Shown here piece by piece: positions 5,570-12,857 of a stretch of 40,742 nucleotides of DNA; within the stretch, counting starts at the first letter, position 1; every line of letters starts with the position of its first letter. The notes beneath the pieces were generated by a model. The model was given only the letters and a program-made list of their open reading frames with translations, searched no databases and was not told the origin of the DNA. A program made the position numbers and the translations under genes. Source of the stretch: a virus. The stretch lies in IMG/VR virus record IMGVR_UViG_3300032116_015691, positions 1 to 40,742 of that record; one strand, written 5' to 3'.

Positions 5570-7177
5570 GTGCTGACTGTGCCCGCTACTGTTGAGATGG
5601 CTCGCAAGCTGACCCGCTTGAGCGTGAAGCACAACCTCAAGATTGATCCTAGGGTAAGCCAGCTGTTTGACGCCATTCCTCGGGAGACTTGGCTGCCTGG
5701 GTTCAACTTCACGCTTAAGCCGTATCAGGCGGAGGGTGTTGCGTGGTTGGAGAGCCAGCTGGGAACGGGCCTGCTGGCTGACGAGCAAGGGACAGGAAAG
5801 ACGGTTCAGATTACGGCCTATGCCCACAAGAACCAGCTGTTCCCGATGTGTGTCACACTGCCAAACACCCTTAAGCTGAACTGGCGGAACGAGATCATCG
5901 CAATGACTGGTTCCCAGTATCGTGTGAACGTGGTGGGCCACAGCTACGGCAAGAGGCAGACGGCGCTTAGGGCGCAGCGTCATCCCAACGTCATCTACAG
6001 CAAGACGCCCACTCCGGGCTGCGACATCTACCTTGTGAACTACGACATTCTCTCTGCCAACGTTGAGGCAATGGAGGAGCTGGGGCTCAAGCTCCTGGTG
6101 CTGGACGAGAGCCACAAGATCAAGAATCCCGATGCACGCCGCACTCAGGCGTTCCTGAGGTTGGCCACTGGTGAGGTGGAGGAGAAGCTGCCGGGCGGCA
6201 AGCGAGTCACTAGGAAGGTTGGCAAGCCCGTGCCTCGTGTGGTGCTGATGAGCGGCACGCCGATGGTGAACCGTCCCGCAGAGCTGTGGACTACGGTGCG
6301 GAGCTTGGCCAGCTATGTGCCCCAGTTCAGCACTTGGACCAAGTTTGCGTGGCGCTTCTGCAATCCGGTGAACAACGGACATGGTTGGAACTTCTCTGGT
6401 AGCTCGAACATGAGCGAGCTGCACCAGCTCCTGACCCAGCACCTCATGCTGCGCCGCCTCAAGCAGGACGTGCTGAAGGAGCTGCCGCCCAAGGTGTATC
6501 GGGTGATCCCACTAGAGTTTGAGCGTGCGGAGTACGACCGTGTGGAGCGGGCGTTCCAGGGGCTGGACTGGAAGGGCGGGCTTGAGGCTATGATCCAGAT
6601 GGGCGCCAACGCTCCCAAGAGCGATGAGCGCATTGTTGCCATCCAGAAGCTGCGTGAGGTGGCTGCACTGAGCAAGCTCGCCAGCACGGTGGAGTGGATT
6701 CGAGACTACACGGAGAACGGTGAGAAGCTGGTGGTGTTCGCACACAACCGGGCGGTTATTGACCACATCCGGGGTGCGCTGGAAGCGGACCAGGAGTGGG
6801 GCGGAAAGGTTGGTGTGATCTTTGGTGGCGTCAGCAACGAGGAGCGTGTTGAGGCTGTGGAGAGGTTTCAGAAGGACCCCAACACTCGGGTGATCCTGGT
6901 GGGCATCACAGCTGGTGGTTTTGGGCTTACCCTTACGGCGGCACGTGCTGTGGCGTTTGTGCAGACCCCGTGGAGCCCAGGAGAGCTGCATCAGGCGGCC
7001 GACCGAGTGCACCGGATCGGCCAGGATGCAGATCAGGTCACGATTTACAACCTGGTGGCGGAAAACACCATCGAGGAGCTGATGGCAGACATGCTGTTCA
7101 GCAAGGGGCAAGTGCTGGATGCAGGGCTGGATGGTGGGGCTGTAGTGAACACGGTAGACCTGCGTGCAGCGGGTTAA
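5570..7177 (+). CDS. SNF2-family DNA helicase/translocase
   Basis: 535 aa with a complete superfamily 2 motor: Q-like LKPYQAEGVAWL; Walker A GTGKT (about residues 74-78); Walker B DESH (about 180-183, in LLVLDESHKIKN); motif III MSGTPMVNRP; HLMLRRLKQDV; motif IV LVVFAHN; motif V GITAGGFGLTLTAA; and motif VI QAADRVHRIGQ near residue 480. This is the SNF2/SMARCAL1-like group; phage members (compare T4 UvsW by role) remodel forks and recombination intermediates. GTG 5570 is chosen because AGGAG at 5558-5562 is seven bases upstream; TTG 5549 would place that site inside the gene. The HARP-like module usually fused to such motors is separate here, at 3704. Confidence 0.92.
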   Translation: MLTVPATVEMARKLTRLSVKHNLKIDPRVSQLFDAIPRETWLPGFNFTLKPYQAEGVAWLESQLGTGLLADEQGTGKTVQITAYAHKNQLFPMCVTLPNTLKLNWRNEIIAMTGSQYRVNVVGHSYGKRQTALRAQRHPNVIYSKTPTPGCDIYLVNYDILSANVEAMEELGLKLLVLDESHKIKNPDARRTQAFLRLATGEVEEKLPGGKRVTRKVGKPVPRVVLMSGTPMVNRPAELWTTVRSLASYVPQFSTWTKFAWRFCNPVNNGHGWNFSGSSNMSELHQLLTQHLMLRRLKQDVLKELPPKVYRVIPLEFERAEYDRVERAFQGLDWKGGLEAMIQMGANAPKSDERIVAIQKLREVAALSKLASTVEWIRDYTENGEKLVVFAHNRAVIDHIRGALEADQEWGGKVGVIFGGVSNEERVEAVERFQKDPNTRVILVGITAGGFGLTLTAARAVAFVQTPWSPGELHQAADRVHRIGQDADQVTIYNLVAENTIEELMADMLFSKGQVLDAGLDGGAVVNTVDLRAAG

Positions 7178-7415
7178 CCCCTCCTGGGGAGTGGACTACA
7201 CTACATGGCACGTGATCAGAATCTTGGCCCACAACCCTGTTGCTCGCCCCAGCTTGCTAGACATACTGGGAGAACGTCGTTGGTGTTGGTTGAAATCCAC
7301 TCCTGGCGGGCTATACTGGGTCCGGTGGAGCAGCCGCCAAGAGCCCTCTAGATTCCAGCTGATTTTTGAGCGTGAGGAGGACGCAGCTTTGTTTTCCTTA
7401 GTGTGGGGTGATTGA
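7164..7415 (+). CDS. Hypothetical small protein
   Basis: Up to 83 aa from GTG 7164, overlapping the helicase end by 14 nt; GTG 7191 is an alternative start. The body reads ILAHNPVARPSLLDILGERR, then WCWLKSTPGGLYWVRW, and ends DAALFSLVWGD, recalling the protein at 4682. It is probably a compact alpha/beta protein expressed with the helicase. Function unknown. Confidence 0.5.
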   Translation: MQRVNPSWGVDYTTWHVIRILAHNPVARPSLLDILGERRWCWLKSTPGGLYWVRWSSRQEPSRFQLIFEREEDAALFSLVWGD

Positions 7416-7423
7416 CGGGCATA

Positions 7424-7452
7424 TTGACAGCCTCCTGGTTTTGTAATAATTT
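7424..7452 (+). promoter_or_regulatory. Possible sigma70-type promoter
   Basis: TTGACA (7424-7429), 17-nt spacer containing CTCCTG, TAATTT (7447-7452). The predicted start would fall almost on the ATG at 7458, implying a leaderless message. Confidence 0.35.
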
Positions 7453-7457
7453 TGGGT

Positions 7458-8123
7458 ATGAATTCCAGTTATAGCATTTGGTTGATTTCTCATCGAGAAA
7501 GCGACATGGAGCTTGCCCTCAGCAAGCTGAAGCACAATACAGTGCACTGGTTCAACGGAGCCAATTATCCCAGCTTTTCCCGGCTTGTGAATGACTGTGT
7601 GCACCAAAGCCCCACAGAGACCACTATAGTGCTTTGTAACAAAGTTGCGCCTACAGATCAAAATATTGAATTAATGCTTCAAAAGCTGGATAAGGGGTAT
7701 GCTTTTGTTGCCCTGTATGATTTCCGGTTCTTTGGCTTCAAAAAGGAACTGTTTCGTAGGATTGGCTGCTTGGATGAAAAGTTTCCAGGTGGCTTTGAGG
7801 ACGATGACTTTGTCTTGCGCTTAGTGGGGTCAAATCTGGCATGCTACATCACCCAGGAGGCGGAGCACCATTGGGCGCCCAGCAGTTGGGCACCCACTGG
7901 GCAATATCCAGGGGTCAGCTACTTTCATGAAAAATGGGTTGGTTGGCCCAACAGTGAAAATCCCACTGAGATGTATCAGAGATTGCCTAACACTTGTGTT
8001 CCTAGGGATTGGGGGCCCAGTCAACCTTGTGAGTTTTTGACCTGCAAGGAACACAGTTATGTTCAAACTTGGCTATGCAAGTATTTTTATCTGAACCAGG
8101 TGAAAAAAATTTGTGACTTCTAG
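7458..8123 (+). CDS. Glycosyltransferase-like protein (GT-A, family 2 type)
   Basis: 221 aa. The stretch GFKKELFRRIGCLDEKFPGG followed by FEDDDFVLRL (acidic cluster GFEDDD at about residues 112-117) is the classic acceptor-side signature of GT2-type glycosyltransferases, preceded by a short segment (NDCVHQ...IVLCNKV) like the GT-A nucleotide-binding edge. The domain is shorter than normal, and a clear DxD donor motif is not obvious, so it may be a minimal or degenerate enzyme. The C-terminal third is Trp/Tyr-rich. It is convergent with another glycosyltransferase-like gene, with a single base between them. Possible targets are phage DNA, virion proteins or host surface sugars. Confidence 0.6.
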   Translation: MNSSYSIWLISHRESDMELALSKLKHNTVHWFNGANYPSFSRLVNDCVHQSPTETTIVLCNKVAPTDQNIELMLQKLDKGYAFVALYDFRFFGFKKELFRRIGCLDEKFPGGFEDDDFVLRLVGSNLACYITQEAEHHWAPSSWAPTGQYPGVSYFHEKWVGWPNSENPTEMYQRLPNTCVPRDWGPSQPCEFLTCKEHSYVQTWLCKYFYLNQVKKICDF

Positions 8124-8124
8124 C

Positions 8125-8808
8125 TTAGGCCTCAACATATAGCCCCGTGGCATACCAGCCATACACATGTAATGAATCCACAATAGCCCTTTTTTCCATT
8201 GGCAACAGGGCATTTGTGGCCACTTCAATATTTTCCTTGTTGCGGAGCATATATTCCAAAATTGCAGGCAACAATGATTTGTATTCAGGAACAAGAGTGT
8301 TGCACATGCTCCATAATTTGGTTTCAAGAAATTGTTTCACTGTTTTTTCATTTTGGCTTTCATACTCCCAATAAGTGTTTTTATAAACATATTTTTCGTG
8401 CCAAAGAGGAGTCTCATACACACTTACATCAAATTTATAAGATAAGATATACCGGCCGCACATTTTGAACAGTCGTTTACCCATGAGATTGTTTGTTTGT
8501 GCAAGATCAAGACCCACTTCAGTCATCAAAATTTCGCCTGCTCCTTTGTTGAAATCAGTTGTATTACACACAATTGAAAATACATTATGTTTGCATTGAT
8601 GAAAGAGGGTTACAAAAGGTTGTAACTGATTGCGTTGGGTAGTGTCCAAGGGATCAATACTGTTATCTACAAAAATTATTTTGGAGGTAGGGTCCTTGTC
8701 CTTGATGCTTTTAAGGGTGTTGACTGTTTGATCCAGTCGTTGTTTTGGTGACCAAACAGAGAATTTGGTATTGATTGTGCTGGTTACTAGCCATGTGTTG
8801 AAATTCAT
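8125..8808 (-). CDS. Possible glycosyltransferase-like protein
   Basis: 227 aa. The N-terminal half has RLDQTVNTLKSIKDKDPTSK then IIFVDNS, a strand-helix-strand pattern as in GT-A folds, and later KRLFKMCGRYIL, which resembles a segment seen in phage-encoded sugar transferases. No clear DxD is found, so the assignment is tentative. A Shine-Dalgarno-like GGAGGG lies about 20 bases upstream, which is distant. It is convergent with the GT2-type gene and low in GC compared with the 3.7-7.2 kb block. Confidence 0.4.
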   Translation of the reverse strand: MNFNTWLVTSTINTKFSVWSPKQRLDQTVNTLKSIKDKDPTSKIIFVDNSIDPLDTTQRNQLQPFVTLFHQCKHNVFSIVCNTTDFNKGAGEILMTEVGLDLAQTNNLMGKRLFKMCGRYILSYKFDVSVYETPLWHEKYVYKNTYWEYESQNEKTVKQFLETKLWSMCNTLVPEYKSLLPAILEYMLRNKENIEVATNALLPMEKRAIVDSLHVYGWYATGLYVEA

Positions 8809-8843
8809 ACCGTTTTTTAATTTTATCTCCCTCCTCTTGTCAA

Positions 8844-8852
8844 TTTAAATAG
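8844..8852 (+). promoter_or_regulatory. Candidate late promoter (TTTAAATAG)
   Basis: TTTAAATAG lies 4 nt before the ATG at 8857 in a 48-nt gap between divergent genes. No Shine-Dalgarno is visible for this gene, so the transcript may have a very short leader. Confidence 0.4.
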
Positions 8853-8856
8853 TTTT

Positions 8857-10080
8857 ATGACCCCTCCAATAGACCCGTGTGAAGGCGTGACGCCTGTTGT
8901 TAAATTCCCCCGATTTGAATGCACAGACAGTGTGTTGCCCAACTTCAGCAACTTGGACGAATTTGGTAGGGGATTGGGCAGCTTGCCTGGTCAACTGGCA
9001 CAAATAGCACAATGCAAGGTCACTGCCACTGCCAAACAAATTTCTGACGCCATTGACAATTTACTGAAACTGTTTGACAAAACATTTGGTACATCCTTGG
9101 GCAGTGTTGACAATCCTGTGTATGGACCCAAACTCAAAGTACCAGAGCAGGAAATGGGTGTGCGACTCCGTGCATTGTTCAATGACTTCAAACTGTATCT
9201 GGAACTGAAAATATTGGACATTTTGGGAAAAATTATTCCCAATCTCAACTTTTTGAACATCCCTTTGCCATTTTTGCCCAATCTCACTGTAAGGGATTTG
9301 TTGAGTGCTGAAGGCAGAGCCAAGATCAGAGCTGCTATTGGTGCACGGAAAGATCAAATTGCCCGAGCCTTGGGCAGCCCGTGGAAAGACACTTTTGATG
9401 GCACACTGGGTTTGAAAAGCGAAGAGATGCAGAAACAAAGCATCATCAGCAGAGTTTGGAGTGAGTTTCACAAAGGATTATTGAGCGTAATTCAAAGAGG
9501 TTTCCGGTTGTTGCGCGCCTTGACTGAACCCATAAGGAAAATTTGGCAAGCACTTCGTTTGCCTGATATTCCCAATTTGGTGTCCTTGAACTTCGAAGAA
9601 ATTTTCAATAGCGTTTGGCAACCCATAAAAGACCTAGCCATCAGTGCCAATGAAAAAATGCAAAAAATGATTGACTTTTTCCTGGAGTTTGATATCAAAA
9701 ACTTCCTGGACAAAACATTTGGTCCTTTGTTGAAATTCATAGCTTGGCCTTTTCCCACAAAAGTCAAACAACTTTTGAAAATCTCTGATAATCCTCAAGA
9801 AAAGAATCTTGTGAGCAAGGAAACCAGATTCAACAGCATAATGCAAGCTGTTAAAGAATTGTTTGAACAAATTCCCACGCTGATATTGGAACTGTGGATG
9901 AAGCTGGTAAGGGGGTTTTTTCAAGCTATTTTGAAATTTGTTCCTCTGTTGAAAGAGTTGTTGAAATATATTCCCTTCACATTTTGCACATTTATTGGGT
10001 TGGCATTCAGCCCTATTTTGGGCTTGGGAAGTGCTGTGAGTAACTTGATTCCGCCTGGTATCTCAGTGCAACAAACTTAG
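8857..10080 (+). CDS. Putative virion structural protein, amphipathic-helix rich
   Basis: 407 aa with no recognised enzyme motif. After an N-terminal proline-rich stretch it is almost entirely amphipathic helices with repeated Leu/Ile/Phe heptad-like spacing, several L-P-x-L-P turns (for example NIPLPFLPNL) and a hydrophobic C-terminus (FTFCTFIGLAFSPILGLG) that could insert in a membrane. It lies convergent to the baseplate spike gene and next to gp27/gp53-like genes, so a baseplate, hub or tail-core role is likely. The stop interleaves with that of the spike gene (TTAG at 10077-10080). It may be a tail or hub protein ejected with DNA, but this is inference. Confidence 0.45.
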   Translation: MTPPIDPCEGVTPVVKFPRFECTDSVLPNFSNLDEFGRGLGSLPGQLAQIAQCKVTATAKQISDAIDNLLKLFDKTFGTSLGSVDNPVYGPKLKVPEQEMGVRLRALFNDFKLYLELKILDILGKIIPNLNFLNIPLPFLPNLTVRDLLSAEGRAKIRAAIGARKDQIARALGSPWKDTFDGTLGLKSEEMQKQSIISRVWSEFHKGLLSVIQRGFRLLRALTEPIRKIWQALRLPDIPNLVSLNFEEIFNSVWQPIKDLAISANEKMQKMIDFFLEFDIKNFLDKTFGPLLKFIAWPFPTKVKQLLKISDNPQEKNLVSKETRFNSIMQAVKELFEQIPTLILELWMKLVRGFFQAILKFVPLLKELLKYIPFTFCTFIGLAFSPILGLGSAVSNLIPPGISVQQT

Positions 10081-12842
10081 CCGCACTGGGTTCCATTCAA
10101 CTGATCATAAATGGTTTTGGCAGTGTTGAATCGGCTTTGTGCTTCTGGTGTGATAGTGCCTTGACGCCCCAGCAGTCCTGATGAACTGATTTCATAATAT
10201 TCATTCACTGCTCTAGCGGCTGATTCTGGACTATTTGTTGCAAGCATTTTTGAATAGGCTGAACGATGAGTGTTCTTGAATTCCCAATCCACAAAATCCA
10301 AGCTTTTTTCCAAAGCTGTTTCATTTGACAGCGTTTTCAGTTGCGGCCAACTCAAACCAATTGCTTGCGGCATGTTTTTAAACCTGTCTGAATTCCATTG
10401 AGCCAAACCTTTGAAAGTGGGATTACTATCTACTCGAGGATTCAATGCACTTTCAATAGTGAAATTGCCCAACAACCCAGCCACATGCTCGGGCTGATAT
10501 CCCTTTCTGATCAAATAGCACCAAGCTTTCTTGGCTTGATTGGGATCAAAACTTTTGCCTGCGCCACTGGCTGTGGCACTGAAATCAGCGTCTGGACGAG
10601 CTTGGCCACTGAACAAAAATGCATTGTTGAGTCGGCGAGTCTTGAGTTCAAACTTTTCTTCGTTGTTGCACGCCAAAATCCAACGTATCATCTCGTTTGG
10701 CACTTTGTTGTAATTTCCGCCACCTATAAGGCCTGCTATACCGCTTTTGTCAAAATTGTCCAAGCCAACGTTGTAAATGAAGTCAGCAAGGCTATTGAAC
10801 TGATCTTGTGTTAGTAAGTTGCTTCCAATGCTGCTGTGAATTTTGCCTTCAACTTTTTTGATGTCAGTTTTCAGCAATGTTTTCATATTGCTTTCACTGA
10901 TGCCTTCACTAACGTTCAATGTGGTGCTGATTTGTGTTCCTGAATCATCTGTGGCGTTCAAAGTCACAGTATTGTTTTGTAGTTCTTGACTTGTAAGCAA
11001 GTGGCCATAGCCTATGAGTTTCTGACCACTTTTACAAGCGTCGTCAAAGGGTTTGCCAATCAAGTTACCGCCCAATCCTTCGTGATCAATTATTTGTTGA
11101 ATACCTCGGTTGTTAACTGTCCATTCTGTGGAAGGCAGCAACACTCTTGGCCCCAACTGTTTGAAAGTGTATTGTGGTTGTCCACTTTCATCCCAGCTTT
11201 CTCCAATGTGCAATCCAGTTTGGCCATTCAATACACCATACACTTGCAAAGGTTTGTCTTGTGCAGGACTCACTTGCCCAACTCTGTAAGTGCTTTCAGG
11301 AGGAGCGTCTTTTCTCTGTACCAACCCAGTATTGGAGTATCCAGGCCCTGCAACACTGCGCTGTCTCCAAGGATCTGCACCAGGCAGTCTACTCACAATG
11401 GTTTGAACAATCTGCACACTGCGTCCAGGACTCACAACGTTTTGAAGTTGCATCCGTTCTTCGGTTCTGATGTCAGGTGCCAACGCAACTACACCTGGAA
11501 CAGCAGTCAAAGGCCTATCTGGACTTGTGGGACTGGCTGCATCAGGTAAATTGGCCACATTGAGTTCAGTTTTTGGTCCTGTGTTAACGTTGCCTGCTCC
11601 TGAGCGCAGGTTTACCGATCCGTTGCCTTGAACTTTGACATCAGCTCCTCCAACTAAATTCAAAGTGCTGTTGCTCTTGACTTTAACATCGGCCTCACCA
11701 AACAAACTCAAGGCTCCGTTTATGCTTCGCAGCCTTATGTCACTAGCACTACTGGCATCAACATTGCCTCCAGCAAACAAGCGAATATTGCCAGTTAAGT
11801 TTTTGATGTCAATGTTGTTTTCTTGACTAGTGAGAAAAATACCATAGTTGCTTCTGTATTGCAAGCTGCCCACAGCCGTGTTGTAGATGTTGCTGTTGCT
11901 CACAATGTGTGCATTGCCTTGGCTGAAAACCAAAACATCACCACCGCTGCTGATGTTGAAAGGCTTCTTGCTATACATCCTTGTTTCGTCAATGCTGCGC
12001 ATTTTGATGCTGCCACCAGCTTCAATATTCACATCTCTGTCTGCATGCAAGTTGATGTCTTGGCCGGCACTTACACTGACACTTTTTTGTCCAAAAATAT
12101 CAATGTTGCCTTCTTTGTCCATCTCAATGCGGGCTCTATTGGGCCCGGTGTTGATAATGATCCTGTCCTGGGTGTCATGGATAACAATTTGTGCCAAACC
12201 ACGAGTTTGGAGGCGAACAAATGCATCAGTGGGCGTGTCGTCCATTACCAAGCTATGGCCATAAGGCGTGCGAATACCCATTGTGCGAATGCCTTGCTGC
12301 ATCCCTCTGGGTGCTGGGCCACCTTGACTTACAGGAAGTTCTGGAACACCAGCTTCTTGAGCAGCTTCAAAACTGGCTTGAAATATAGGTTGCCCTCCAG
12401 TCAGAGGATTCCTGTCTTGTTTTGATGGACTTTGAGCAGGCGTGCTGGGTGTCATAAAGTTGCGGTCAACTTGGAACAAACATCCAAACCAAACGCCGCG
12501 ACTGGGATCACCATTTATAAAACACACTAGCACTTGATTATTGAGATCAGGTGGTATAAATGTCATACCATAGTCTGTTTGTGAACTTGTGGGATTCAGG
12601 TTAATATCAGCAATGTTTGATGCGCCGGCAAATGGGCTAGCATAATCACAAATTATCCAAGTTGCTTCGTTGTCAATAGCCCCACCTAGTTCTGGAATCC
12701 AAACGCGAATGCGTCCCATATTGCGAGCATCATTTACATCGCGTACCAAGCCAAGATAAATTTTATCCCAGGTAGCACGTAAACCCCCAGGCTCTAATTC
12801 ATATGCACCAGGTAAATTTACTGTCTGTCTTAATGTTGCCAT
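10077..12842 (-). CDS. gp5-like baseplate spike with two cell-wall-lytic domains
   Basis: 921 aa, much longer than T4 gp5 (575 aa). Order: an OB-fold domain (about 30-128, with GRIRVWIPELGG); a long VgrG/gp5C-type beta-helix (about 190-425) of short V/I-x-V/I-x-x-G/S repeats; a Pro-rich linker; a GH24-type lysozyme (about 578-750; Glu588 in IIDHEGL, then IGYGHLL and QFNSLADFIYNVG); and a Phage_tail_lysozyme-type domain (about 768-915; KGYQPEHVAGLLGN, catalytic-like Glu797 in TIESALNP, GLAQWN). In T4 gp5 the lysozyme lies between the OB fold and the helix, so this order differs. The Thr of the T4 lysozyme triad appears to be Leu here. The spike punctures the envelope and cuts peptidoglycan. 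Confidence 0.88.
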   Translation of the reverse strand: MATLRQTVNLPGAYELEPGGLRATWDKIYLGLVRDVNDARNMGRIRVWIPELGGAIDNEATWIICDYASPFAGASNIADINLNPTSSQTDYGMTFIPPDLNNQVLVCFINGDPSRGVWFGCLFQVDRNFMTPSTPAQSPSKQDRNPLTGGQPIFQASFEAAQEAGVPELPVSQGGPAPRGMQQGIRTMGIRTPYGHSLVMDDTPTDAFVRLQTRGLAQIVIHDTQDRIIINTGPNRARIEMDKEGNIDIFGQKSVSVSAGQDINLHADRDVNIEAGGSIKMRSIDETRMYSKKPFNISSGGDVLVFSQGNAHIVSNSNIYNTAVGSLQYRSNYGIFLTSQENNIDIKNLTGNIRLFAGGNVDASSASDIRLRSINGALSLFGEADVKVKSNSTLNLVGGADVKVQGNGSVNLRSGAGNVNTGPKTELNVANLPDAASPTSPDRPLTAVPGVVALAPDIRTEERMQLQNVVSPGRSVQIVQTIVSRLPGADPWRQRSVAGPGYSNTGLVQRKDAPPESTYRVGQVSPAQDKPLQVYGVLNGQTGLHIGESWDESGQPQYTFKQLGPRVLLPSTEWTVNNRGIQQIIDHEGLGGNLIGKPFDDACKSGQKLIGYGHLLTSQELQNNTVTLNATDDSGTQISTTLNVSEGISESNMKTLLKTDIKKVEGKIHSSIGSNLLTQDQFNSLADFIYNVGLDNFDKSGIAGLIGGGNYNKVPNEMIRWILACNNEEKFELKTRRLNNAFLFSGQARPDADFSATASGAGKSFDPNQAKKAWCYLIRKGYQPEHVAGLLGNFTIESALNPRVDSNPTFKGLAQWNSDRFKNMPQAIGLSWPQLKTLSNETALEKSLDFVDWEFKNTHRSAYSKMLATNSPESAARAVNEYYEISSSGLLGRQGTITPEAQSRFNTAKTIYDQLNGTQCG

Positions 12843-12857
12843 TTATAGATGCTCAAA

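Noticed and set aside
5486-6442. 318-aa minus-strand ORF opposite the helicase
   Set aside because: It lies across conserved helicase motifs and shows only shadow-type composition (many His, Gln, Leu).
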